64,000 nt of DNA from Dentipellis sp. KUC8613 (lineage: Eukaryota; Basidiomycota; Agaricomycetes; Russulales; Hericiaceae), in NCBI GenBank assembly GCA_002286715.1, contig NSJX01000039.1:19925-83924 (forward strand). The letters run 5' to 3'. How positions within the stretch are numbered: position 1 is the first letter of the stretch; every line of letters starts with the position of its first letter. Below, piece after piece: positions 1 to 10,497 of this stretch. The notes under the pieces were generated by a model, which saw only the letters and a list, made by a program, of their open reading frames with translations, did no database searches and had not been told where the DNA came from. A program made the translations under genes and the position numbers.

Positions 1-545
1 TAGAGCTCACTCTGTAAGTTGTGAGGCGTTCCGATGAGGTGTGAGTAACGTATGGCCAAAAGAACGTCAGTGCACTATGTTTTCGACAAGTCGCGTCGTC
101 CAAAGACGGCACGACTGACCAACGACTATTAATTCATGAGACTAATCCGAAGCTTCCGGACCACCATATTCATCATTCCCTCTGATAGTTATACAGAGTA
201 TGCATATATACTTTCTTCTGATGTACAAATATATCTACGATTTAATCAATTTTAATGCGCTCTCAAGGACGAACTCGAGCGGTCGAGGAACGGCGCTCGG
301 CAACTGCCGAGGGCCCTCGATCCGACTTGTCGCTCTCCTCTCTCCTCTCTATCCTTACGTTCTCGCCCCCGCTCCCCCGCCCATCGTCCCACTACCCGTA
401 CCCGCCCTTGCAGGCGCCGACAAGACCGTCGTCATGGAGGCACTGAAGGATTCGAAGGGGTGAGGCAGAGCGTCCGCAGGTACGTCGCTTCGGCAACGCG
501 CTGAGCGCGTTGCAGCATGTTTGACTAACTCAGCCCCTTCACTAG
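1..545. other. Intergenic, no gene seen
   Basis: AT-rich at first, then C/T-rich from about position 250. Short open frames exist here but have proline/arginine-rich low-complexity composition and no recognisable motif. No tRNA or rRNA was seen. Confidence 0.5.
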
Positions 546-1660
546 CTAGCCTCGCGACCCCGCACTCCTAGTGGAGCCGCCATCGAATTCTCTACGTCCC
601 CTCCCTCCCCTGTACTCTCTACGCCCGCGCTCTGCCTCGCGCTCTCCCTCACGCCCTCTGTGCCCACCCGTCCGCGCCTCACATCCCTTCCCTTCCCGCC
701 CATGCATCAACTCCATCGCACCCTTTATGATCGCTCGCGCCGCCTCTCTTCGCGATGTCGCGCCATCGCGCCATCGCGCTATCGTCGGCCCCTGCACCCT
801 CGTGCCCTCCTCGTGCAGTCGCGCCCGCACGTCCTCGTCGCGCCGTCGCGTCATCGCGTCACCGCGCCGTCATGCCCGCGCCTCTCGTAGCGCCCTTCTC
901 GCGCCCTCGCGCCCTTGTCCCATCATCGCGCCCGCACGCCCTCGCGGTGCTGTCGCGCCCATCTCACGCCCGCCCTCCTCGTGCCCTCCTCGTTCCGCCC
1001 TCTCCGGGCCGTCGCGCCCGCGCTCCCTCGGCCCCTCTTCGCGCTGTTGCGTCAGCACGCCCTCTTCGCGCTGGAGCGCCGGTACACCCTCGTCGCGTCG
1101 TCACCCCAGTCTCGCCCTCTTCGCGCCTTCGTGCGCGCGCACCCTCACGCCCTCGTCGCGCCATTGCGTCGTCGCGTCGTCGCGCCGGCACGCCGTCGTC
1201 GCGCTGTCGCGTCGTCACCCGGTCTCGCCCTCTTCGCGTCTTCGTGCGCCCGCACCCCCACGCCCTCGCCGCACCCCCACGCCCTCGCCGCACTCCCACG
1301 CCCTCGCCGCACCCTCATGCCCTCGTCGCGCCATCGCGCCATCGCGCCGGCACGCCGTCGTCGCGCTGTCGCGTCGTCGCGTCGTCACCCGGTCTTGCCC
1401 TCTTCGCGCCTTTGTGCGCCCGCACACCCACGCTCTCGCGGCACCCTCACGCCCTCGTCGCGCCATCGCGTCATCGCGTCGTCACGCCGTCGCGCCGTCG
1501 CGCCGGCACCACGTCGTCGCGCTGTCGCGCTGGCATGCCCTTGTCGCGCCCGTCGTGCCCGCGCACCCTCGCACCATCGCCGCACCCTCACACCCTCGTC
1601 GCGTCGTCGCGCAGTCGCGCCGGCACGCCCTTATCGCGCCCTCGTCGGGCCTGCCATCAC
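546..1660. repeat. C/G-rich higher-order minisatellite
   Basis: Built from short variants of CGTCGCGCC, CGCCCTCGTCGCGCC and CATCGCGCC. From about 1097 a longer block recurs three times (about 1097-1204, 1205-1378, 1379-1510). Each copy starts with CGTCGTCACCC, passes through CTCGCCCTCTTCGCGCCTT-like text and ends near GGCACGCCGTCGTCGCGC. Inside the second block a 19-bp unit is repeated four times (1253-1328). Long open frames run through all phases on both strands because stop codons are rare in this sequence, so they are not evidence of coding. Confidence 0.85.
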
Positions 1661-1779
1661 CTGTTGCTCAATTAGTGTACTCAGTTTGTATGATATCACA
1701 AATCTATTAAATGTATACTCTAAGCTGCCAGTAAAGAATTGCAATGAATAAGGAAGCTCAGGCATGTGGGCAGTACATA

Positions 1780-1945
1780 GGTAACATAGACATAGTAGTA
1801 GCTATACAAGGCTATGGATCCTTGAGAGAATTTATATAGCCTATAGTTGCTATGGAGATGTTCACTACTGCTATAGAGATGCTCCTGCTAGCTATGGCTG
1901 CTATGGCTGCTATGGAGTCATCCATAGCTGGGCATCTTATTTCAT
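1780..1945. repeat. GCTATGG-rich degenerate repeat
   Basis: About 160 bp made of variants of GCTATGG, CTATAG and GCTGCTATGG, ending at a CATAGC-rich stretch. It sits directly beside the C/G-rich minisatellite but has a quite different base composition. Confidence 0.7.
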
Positions 1946-2640
1946 AGGACACATAGCATACATAACCACAGTGGTGGCTATATAAATCTTTATTTTTTCA
2001 GATGACAATGTCGCACCTGGCTCAGAGAGCTTCATGAAAAATCTCCATGCGGTCTCCCCATCGGATCCGGTGGTCCTGTAATAGTCACGACGGCCCCAAC
2101 AATCGAGTTTCCGCATAAAATCCTGAAATGGGTCCTGATAAAGCGTACAGAAATTCAGCGAATCGCTGTACACACCATTACGATAGATTCGTACTTGATG
2201 GGAGTGACATTTTCCGCACGGCCGAGCACCATGATACCAGAACCGTTTGACGGTGCATTCTCGGAGAAACTATACAACGGTGCGAAAAGTTCGGTCACTG
2301 TGTTCGAAACGAATACCTCGGGTGTTCTCCATGGCATAGTTCTCAGACAGGTGAACAGGAGTCGAATATCGTCACCTCTGTCTGCACTTTCCCTGTAGCT
2401 CGCTGGCCTGAGTGGAGATCTGGAATCAAGGCAGTCAGAATCAATCAGAACTATGCGCATTCGAACGCACTGTTTGTCGCCTTGTTCAGAAATCGCAGTT
2501 CTATATGTAGTTGAGATGCCCCTGTCATGACAGGCCCGCGCTTCAACAAGGACCAAATACTCACCCGCCAAGGTCGGTAGTCCTGCGGTCGCGAGTAGAG
2601 AAGTGAGAAACGTAACTGAACGTCGAACTATTGGGTCACC
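1937..2640 (-). other. Possible gene remnant, unrecognised
   Basis: Two overlapping minus-strand open frames (2571-2155 and 2173-1937) are off by one frame around 2160. A GTGAGT-type donor near 2568 and a CAG acceptor near 2524 suggest an intron that would extend the frame to about 2640. The predicted pieces have normal amino-acid composition, but I recognise no family and cannot build one continuous model. It may be a decayed or poorly modelled gene. The tail overlaps the GCTATGG repeat edge. Confidence 0.2.
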
Positions 2641-3033
2641 TACGATTCAGGTTCGAGCATGTTGCTGGCGGGCAAGCCCCTGAGACTTGGAGTTGAAGGA
2701 GAAATGCAGTCAATAACCTTCGAGACAAGTTGGCCGCTAGAGACCTTAACCCCAGCGGCGCGTTCCGCGCGGAACGTTCCGCACGAGCGCTTGTTGAGGG
2801 CACGACCGCTCCTGTACTGTGACGTTAGTACGTTATCTGTCACTCTGTTACGTCACAAGGTGATGAAGCTTCACCAAAGACGTCTCGCATTAATGTCATC
2901 GTGGCTTGGAATAAGATACAAATCAAATTGACATAAAACAGGACCACTACTTGTCTACACGACGCAGGAGGATGAAACAGTAAATCAAAATCTTGGTACA
3001 AAGCTACTCCTGAGACATATGCGAACCGCAAAC

Positions 3034-5449
3034 CTAGGTATGTTCCATCCGCCGTTTAGCAGCACGAATTCTAGTTCGCTCGCTTGGAAAGCTCTTTGTA
3101 AACTCAGACCAGAGGCCCGGTTTCGTGAATCCATAGCCTTTATAAAGTTTTTGAACTTCGTCTGGGACAGAAGACCAGCGCTTTCCGTATTCGTAGAATG
3201 TCGACTTCTTGTAAGCGGTACCTGGAACCAAGCTGTGGAACACTTCCTCCACCGTTGAGTCTTGCTTAGGACCCAAGCGACACGCTTTTATGATATCGAC
3301 GACTTCAACAACATAGTAATCGTTTGGCCATTGTCGTCGTGGCGCATCGGTCTCGGCACTTCCACCCGGCAGAGCATCCAGATCTTCAGCTGACGGGGAA
3401 GGTGATGCGGGAGAAGGAGAAGCGGAGGCAAGTGAAGCGGAGGGTTGCCCAGTAAGAGATGGCCCATGAGACGGGACGGCTGCACTCGAAGGGCCAGCTT
3501 CTGGACTGTGACTGTCCCATGCGTGGGCGGCAGGCAGGCCTTCAACAACGCCTAGAGCGTCTAAATCTAGTCCGACGGAGGCACTTGTCGAAGGGACAGC
3601 GTCTTGACTGTTGTGGAGTCGAGCACGGACGACAGGATACTCCGGCTCGTCAGAGTCCTGGCTTGAGCGAGCGTGTTTGCGAGCAGTGTTATAAACGCCA
3701 TTCTGCGACTGAGACGAAGAAGAGGAGCTCTCAATTTGCAGCGGAGACCGGGACGACGAGGAAGCGCCCCGAACTGCATTTCGCAAAGGATGCGGAGACG
3801 GAGACAAAGAGCTACAGCCTGCGGAGGACGCTGTGGAAACCGGTGAGGTTACGAGTAACATCGCGCTAGTAATTCGGTCATCAAGTTCGTCGGTGAGGAT
3901 CGAGGAGCTCCGAAATGTTGCTTCAGATGAATAGGAAGCGCTTCGAGATACTGCAGCAAGAGAGTGAGTGCGATTCAAGACATCCTCTGACACCAAATTC
4001 AGAATTTCGGAGCTGTCCGATTCAGGACTAGACGACAGATAGAATTCTGTTCCCGGCACAGGCGGAAGCATGGCATGGGGCCGATCGCCGATATGGAGTT
4101 CTCCTGCCGAGGCCCGTTGCTTGCCTTTGTCTCGAGTTGGCGTGGCAGAGGCTGACGGCAACACGATGTCTTCATACCTGAGTAGTTTCTGCTCAGGAGA
4201 CAAGGAAGGTGAGGCCGCGACCGGGGAAAAGATGGACTTGACAGAAGAACGATCATCTCGTAGATTCGAACGTAGACCGGTTGAGCTTGACTCCAGTGCA
4301 GCGCCGAGGCAATCTGAAAATTCAGGGTTTCTGAGGGCGTGCTTCGATCTGAGGAAGACGTGCGGACTCTCATCCGTGGACACTGCAAGTTCATTGCTCT
4401 GCAGGTATACCCATTTAGCGAACCGTTTGTCGTAGATCATAGTAGGCGGGTCAGTGAACCCTAGGTCCTTTAGCTGAGCCGCGCTGAGGGAGAAATGTGG
4501 GTGTGTGGAATTGTGAAATTGGTGCAGATCTGGTGGCGCGTCATTCTGGCGCAGCAATGAGAAAGCTGTCCAGAGGAAAGGGTGGCGCGCTCACCTTGGT
4601 CCATGCGTACACCATCACAACTTCCTTCGTCTTCCGTTCGGTCATTTTGATGGCTTCGTCTCTTTTTCGTTTCGCTTCTTGCAACTGGATCTCCTGTCGC
4701 TTTTGTTCTGTGAAAGTTGGATTCATCTGCTTCTTGAAGGAGCTGGGTGCGGCGTCGGCAATGGCAACGTCAGGAGAACCACTGGTAGCGACGGTGGGGT
4801 CGTGCGGGAGGAGCCGGTTCCCGGCTGCAGGAAGCGGGCGGCGGCGCCGGACGGGAGTAGCGCCCATCTGGGGAGTAGGTTGAGGCAGCGCAGCGGCTGG
4901 CCGAGAGGGAGTCGTCGTCGTCGTCGTCTGTGAGGTCGAAATCAGGTTTGGGGGTGGCAGTGACATAGGGCGGGGGTTCGTATGAGGAGAAACAGCAGCT
5001 AAGTGGCTGGTTGTTGCATCGGTCCTCCATGTGAAAACGTTGGACGGCGACGGCGACGAGACACTGGCAGTGATGAGCGAGACATCAAATGGGCTACAAT
5101 GTGCCACATCTGGGAGGACTCCGCCAAGCGCACTATCCCTAGAATGGTTATTGAAAGGAGTGACGGGGGTTGGATGTGTTGGTAGGATGGGGGTCAGTGG
5201 AGACGACGGTTGGTGGATTGTGTCCGAGCCCGGGACCAGCGATGACGGGCCCTGGTGCACGGACGGCGATTGCAATACGGCAGATGTCCGTGACAGCGCT
5301 GCCGGTCCTCTTTCTGAAAGTGGGTGAGCTGGGCAGTCGCCGCCTGCATGTCGACAATGGTCTGCACACATGGCGTGAATACACAACGTTCTGATTCTTC
5401 CCCGGGTGCAACCGGTTTGTGCGCAGACCGGTCTTGGCATCTTTGGCAT
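3034..5449 (-). CDS. Cys/His-rich N-terminal, low-complexity protein (788 aa)
   Basis: Two exons, 5449-4595 and 4545-3034. The 49-nt intron (4594-4546) has a GTGAGC donor and CAG acceptor, and joining keeps the frame. The first 42 residues hold a dense Cys/His cluster (Cys9, 14, 23, 28, 32, 39 with His25, 31, 34, 42), which looks like a compact zinc-binding module. I recall similar N-termini in expanded Agaricomycete families, but can name no function. Residues 43-240 are Ser/Pro/Thr-rich. A Lys/Glu/Arg-rich, likely helical segment ends exon 1. Residues 290-690 are Ser-rich and probably disordered. The last 100 residues are ordered-looking (Trp, Tyr and Phe conserved in style, around GYGFTKPGLWSEF). 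The start is the first ATG just before the Cys cluster; a second in-frame ATG lies at 5440. Several long opposite-strand frames here are shadows. Confidence 0.7.
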
Positions 5450-6734
5450 AGAGGGAAACGTGTAATCTTGAAAGCCGTCGCTCTGGACTTTGGGTGTTAA
5501 CCAGCGAAAGTATTTGCAGGGCGATAGAGGATCGGAGTAGTTGCGGCACTGGCGGACGGTCAGTATGTTTGATTGTGATAGAGAAATGCACTTACACTGA
5601 CGAACCAACGGCCACAGTTACCGCGCTTTCTTGTGTTACACTTTCGCGGTACGCAAAGCAACTGGCACTGTTGGCACGTCTGGAGGTAAATTGTCTCTTC
5701 AAGAGCCTGGTCCATGTGCGACAGACGTGCCTATATAAATGCAGAAAACCCAGGAGACGGTGTGTGATGATTCCTATACGATACGTTAGACGTATTGCAC
5801 CCAAAAACAAGAAATGGAGCGTAGATTACCGTCAATGCTCTCGCCAATTTCAGCTGGATGGGTAGGTGGGCGAAAAAGCGGGTTATTAAGCTCGGCGGGC
5901 GGGCGGGCGGGCGGGCGGGAGAAGGGGGAAGGGGGAAAGGGGGAAGGGGGAAGGAGGGATCCCGCCACACACAGCGCTATATTCCCACCTACAAGCAGCA
6001 GTCGTTTGAGTACGAAGGAGCTGATGTACTAACGCACCAGAAGACAGAGCTCTTTAGGATGCAGAACGGGAGGCAGGGGGTCAACAGAGATCGGGAGGGA
6101 GGCAAGGAGGGGAGAAATCAGACAGGCCGACAACATAGACGCGACACCTCACGTGACGACAGGGGGCAATCATGTGATGTTGTTATCGCAGAAGGGGAGA
6201 GAACGCCCGAACCCACCATATGTTCATGCGGAAGAGCTGTCATGTGATGTTGATGTTTGTCAAGGAGAGAGACTCCGAAAGCACCCTCGGTAAATGCAGG
6301 AGAAATCATGATATTAATGGGATGCATATCGGAGTGCTCTGTGACGGCATCCATGACATGTAGGCGAGCGTGACATCCCGGGCCGTCCGGCACGTCCGGC
6401 ACTTCCGGCAGTCTGCCCAAAAACCCGCCGGACTTGCCGGAGTTATCCAATACTCGTACCTCCTGGGCACAGTGGATATTCTGGTGTCTTGCTTGAATTT
6501 CGACTCGGAACAACCTCTACTAAGATAAGAGTTAGCTCCGCGCCAATGCGCACGTGATCGTACTGTAGCTTTTTACCTTTGCGTGCCATCGTCAACGGTC
6601 ACTGTCTTCGCTTCCGACTTGCTCGAAGCCTCGCAACGCTATCTTTCAAATTTCAAAGTCGAGCCTGCTGAGAGTCTTATCGGCACGGAAATCGATTCCC
6701 GAACAAGACTCTGCATCATACCGTATGAGTAGAC
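5450..6734. other. Intergenic with G-rich tract
   Basis: Upstream region shared by the divergent Cys/His-rich gene and F-box gene 1. It holds the G-rich tract at 5895-5958, a short C/G repeat of CCGGCA-like units near 6380-6440, and CACGTG sites at about 6152 and 6551. No gene was recognised. Confidence 0.5.
5895..5958 (+). repeat. G-rich tandem tract, potential G-quadruplex
   Basis: A run of six GGGC units passes into repeated GGGGGAA units. The plus strand therefore carries more than ten closely spaced runs of three or more G. It lies between two divergent genes. Confidence 0.8.
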
Positions 6735-8590
6735 ATGACGACCTATCAAGTGAACCTTGCTCGGAGGTAAGTCTATCTGGTTATTTCCTCGTCGTGCATT
6801 CACGCAACTTCCTTCGGCTCTCCCAAAGTCTCATCCCCAGCGCCTCCGAATACTGGCAAGATTCTGAGAAAAGACGACTTTTGCACGTAAGTGCATCCTG
6901 CGGGAATCCATGCCCACCCGGTCACTCTGGAGTACATGACATGCGCAGCGTGTTGGCTCTCGAGATGGATGCGGTTAAGAAGGTCCTTTCTTCCCTGAGT
7001 ATTCGCTATAATTCCCTCTCTCCCGCCAACCGCCTTCCCTCAGAAATTCTCGTGCACATATTCACCTTCCTCCAAGTGGCCGACCCGCCGAGCGTTATCG
7101 AGGACGATTCACATCCTACGGAATATGACATCGGCTGGATCTATGCGACTCACGTCTGCCACCACTGGCGCACCGTTGCATTAGAACATTCGAGCCTCTG
7201 GTCGACTATCGTGCTCGATCTAGGTAGCCGTTGGGCAGCAGAGTTCCTCCGTCGCTCGCGAATGGCACCTATTGCGTTCAGAATGGTTGAACTTGGGATG
7301 ACGACTGGTGTAGATGTGGCTGGCACAATCAAGGAACACTTAGGGCACATTCGCGAATTCGATATCGCGGCACGGAACGCCGAAGAGGTCCATTCTTTCC
7401 CTCTTTCGCTGCGTGGGGCTGCACCAGAACTAGAGAAAGCATCACTCCATAGCAATTTTCGGCACTGGAGTGATACCATACCCACAGCCACGTTGCCCAC
7501 CGACCTGTTTGGTCGCACCGCACCACGTCTACGGCATCTCAAAATCACATGTTTTCGGTTTTCCTGGCCTACGCTCGCCTTTCAGAGCATGACCCACCTT
7601 GATATCAAACAGGATCCGCGTGCCCCTCGCCTCGATGCAGAGCTGCGCGACTTTGATCATTGTCTCCGCGCTCTCGCAGATATGCCCGCACTTGAGTCAA
7701 TCAAACTGGACCACGCCCTGCCTTCGCTCTCTCCGGACGTCGCAGTCTCTTTCCGTACATCTGTCACATCGCGTACCACTCTGCCTAATCTTCACTATCT
7801 CTTCCTCCAAGACCACGTTGTGGAGTGCGGACTTATGCTGGAATACCTTGTTGCACCCGCCCTGCTGCCAACGGAGACGCGGGTCAGTTTTATGCTCGAC
7901 CCTGCCGGGGGCCGCGGCAGCACATACATTCTCCCGTGGCTCGCCGCACAAGTTCGCGCCTGGTCTGGATCTACTATCCGTGCATTGAATATTTACAGCT
8001 ATAAAAAAGACTTGCACCTGGCTGCATGGGACTCCTACAGCCTGGGGAAAGACAAGTCGCCCACCGTCCCGGAAGATCCGCCATCGCCTGCAGGAAAAAG
8101 TCTCCTGGAGTTGAGTTTTCACGGCGTGACCGAAGGAACGAGCGAAGTCTTCGCAGAGCTGCAGACCATTTGCCAATTGCTGCCGTTAGATCGCCTTGAA
8201 ACACTTCATATCTCAGGTTGCGGGCGCACATGCCGAACCGCTCAGGAATGTATCACGCTCTTTGGAAATTGTCAGCATGTGTTCCATTTGGAGTTCACCA
8301 GCTTCTATGAGCGAGCATTCATGAAGGCCCTGCAAGCGAGGATTCCTCTTGGTACAGGAAATGACATCTTATTCCCTGCGTTGACCTCAGTGACTTTCAG
8401 TGAAATCGAATTCACATACGAATACAAGGACGTAGACGAGAGGGTCGTCCGGTGGCTTTATCTCCGAAGCTTGCTCATGCCGCTGAGAAGGGTGTATATT
8501 CGGAAATCTGCAATGAACCGGGAAATGCGTAAAAGGATTGGAGAGAAGGTATCGGAGATCATATGGGACGAGGAGGACCTCAATAGGTAG
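6735..8590 (+). CDS. F-box protein 1 (593 aa)
   Basis: Two exons, 6735-6766 and 6841-8590; the 74-nt intron has a GTAAGT donor and CCCAG acceptor. I chose the second ATG of the locus because its 32-nt exon ends in phase 2 and joins the large exon in frame, exactly as in the five paralogues of this window. The F-box lies near residues 75-130: ANRLPSEILVHIFTFLQ, then a variable loop, then THVCHHWRTVALEHSSLW. F-box proteins dock on Skp1 and present substrates to the SCF ubiquitin ligase. The C-terminal 430 residues are leucine-rich with repeated short hydrophobic strands, resembling degenerate LRRs that would choose the substrate. Target unknown. An insertion of about 10 residues in the F-box loop (VIEDDSHPTEYD) distinguishes it from its relatives. 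Localisation not evident. Confidence 0.85.
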
Positions 8591-8634
8591 TAGGGGAAGA
8601 TGAGGGTATACGGGCAGAGATCAAAGGTAACCTA

Positions 8635-9330
8635 TCAGGCCTCTGGCTGGCGCTTCCACAGAGGCGCCTTTTTATCGATCTCGTTGAATGTGCTTTCCGA
8701 CAAAAGATCTTCTTTTACCATCGCCTCCAACAGATCCCTGGCCCATGTCTGACAGTTGTTGACGTTCGACGTCCTCCTGAATTGAATCGCCTCCGCGAGA
8801 GCCAAAATCCTGTCGCGCTGAGTCCGACTGTACATGCCGAGTGAAAAGGTTTCGTTGTTCTGAAGGATCGATTATGTGCATTTGGTTGCGAAAGGCGCGT
8901 AGTATGCGTAGTTTCCGACCATGCCTGAGAGCTGGACGATTTGCATGATGACATCCCCTTCTTGATCAGCCTCGTTCGGCCACTGTAGAAGGACGTGGCG
9001 CTCGCCATATTCGAGATAGGACCGGCCAGCAGCATGAAGCTTTATGGTGTTGTCGTCGGGATCTCGAGTACTCGTATCCGTCACATTCGTCCATGCCTTC
9101 AAATTGGCATCACTGTTCAGCGGACATCCGCCTCGCTCCTCCCGATCCAAGTCCTCACCATAGCGTAGCAAGGAGCAAGTCATTGAACACCATATACCAG
9201 CACATTCCTCGCGGAGTGTCGATGGTGGACTGGAATACGGAAGCGCTCGACTGCTTCTCTTCTCACGAAACTTGATGTCGAGGACGCTCAATCGGAGTCC
9301 TACGCCGCGGTGCGAGCGTCTCCCTGTCAT
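8635..9330 (-). pseudogene. Broken copy of a small conserved fungal family
   Basis: The minus strand encodes a segment with YGERHVLLQWPN, EGDVIMQIVQLSGMVGNYAY and, after an in-frame TAA at 8874-8872, YSRTQRDRIL and WARDLLEAMV, ending at 8635. The part before the TAA closely matches the apparently intact copy at the right window edge. The reading frame is identical on both sides of the TAA, and no GT donor upstream could remove it without deleting conserved residues. I therefore read it as a nonsense mutation. Homology starts near 9066; upstream the frame stays open to 9330 but does not resemble the other copy and has no convincing in-frame start. From memory the family is common in Agaricomycetes and has no known function. 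A read-through or short product cannot be excluded. Confidence 0.6.
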
Positions 9331-9605
9331 GCAGCGACCACTTCAATCAATCTCGCAGACGGCCTGAAAAGACGCATTCTGGATAGATGATCCCCGTCAA
9401 CTCGCCTCTGAGGTGATTGTTACACTGCATTTCGCGGAAACCTGAAGGCCAGATCTTTCACCAGGGTTGCCTGTGTCTGCTGTCCGCTAAGTACGTCTGC
9501 GGCGGAAGTCCGTGAGTATTTAGTTCACATGTAGTGTACTAATCATCTGTCCTGGTTGCTAGCATGCATCATCGTCTCACCCTTCTCAAACCAATCGCGA
9601 GCCCG

Positions 9606-9722
9606 TCAGCTCCCAAAGAGGTAGTGGTGGTTCGCGAGCATGTGGAAGCGTTGCTGACGTTTGTTAGGATCTGACGCCATCGCCTTCAGGACATGCAGCT
9701 GCAGTTCGCCATGGGTTGTCAT
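9606..9722 (-). other. Short coding-like frame (38 aa), unrecognised
   Basis: The frame runs from ATG at 9722 to TGA at 9606. It encodes a Leu/His-rich peptide with HGELQLHVLKAMASDPNKR and HMLANHHYLFGS. Composition looks like a protein exon rather than random DNA. No flanking exon was found, so it may be a gene remnant. Confidence 0.2.
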
Positions 9723-10413
9723 CGTGCGAACTAGTAACTAGTCTCCTGATACTTCCCGCCGCACGTTCAGGGGAGCCACGGTCGGAAGAGTCGACATTTC
9801 GACGTGTCTACGGTAAGTAAAGAATCGTACAAGTAATTACATTGCTAAATTGATATTCACAGCGACCTTCGGTCTACCAATCTGCCAACTCGTCGTTATG
9901 CTGGTGACATCCTGATCTTATTTATCGGGCTTTCCAGAGGGCACATGAAAGGCAAACTCTGGAAAAATGACGACTCAGGGAACTAAGCTCGCTGGGACGA
10001 GGATCTGCGAGGGCACCTCCCTGTTGCTACCGTATGGTCGATCAAGTATGAGCTTTCCCTTCCCAGCTCGACAATCCTTTGCGCGGTTGTGTGCCATACG
10101 CTCGATTAAAAATTCGCAAGCTCGTCGCCCCTTCTTCCAAACGCGGATACAGCCTTTCAACCTGTTGCGATGCGCGGTGGCGGCTCTAGATCTGCTGCGC
10201 TGGAAGATCGTCGCTAGCCTTCATTCCCAGAATCTCGGCGCACCATGTTGTACATCCGACGTCGTGCGGATAGTGGAGATCGCCTGACTTCCTTCGTTTC
10301 GAAAGTTGGGACCAATTGCAGTGCGTTCTATGATGAATAGATTCTCAACTCATGGAACCACTCCTTCAGGGAAGCGATATAATATATTTGGTCCACCTCG
10401 CAACCCAAGGAGA

Positions 10414-10419
10414 TATAAA
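10414..10419 (+). promoter_or_regulatory. TATA box of the aspartic protease
   Basis: TATAAA within AGATATAAATGC, 79-84 bp upstream of the chosen ATG at 10498. Confidence 0.55.
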
Positions 10420-10497
10420 TGCTGTCCCTCTTTGTCGGTGTCCAGCACCCCCGAGCGACCCTCTTTTGTTCCTGCTGTTGCTTTGGAGCCTGTCGAG

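Larger units (their letters stand above)
9331..10497. other. Intergenic, upstream of the protease
   Basis: Mostly AT-balanced with no recognisable gene. One 38-codon minus-strand frame (9722-9606) has coding-like composition and is listed separately. An open frame at 9967-10287 on the plus strand shows no family features. Confidence 0.5.

Noticed and set aside
571..1751. Long overlapping open frames of up to 379 codons in the C/G-rich repeat
   Set aside because: Stop-poor repetitive sequence opens several frames on both strands at once; products are Arg/Ser/Pro/Ala repeats without any domain.
8840..8960. An intron that would remove the in-frame TAA of the broken small gene
   Set aside because: The only possible GT donors lie inside residues conserved in the other copy.
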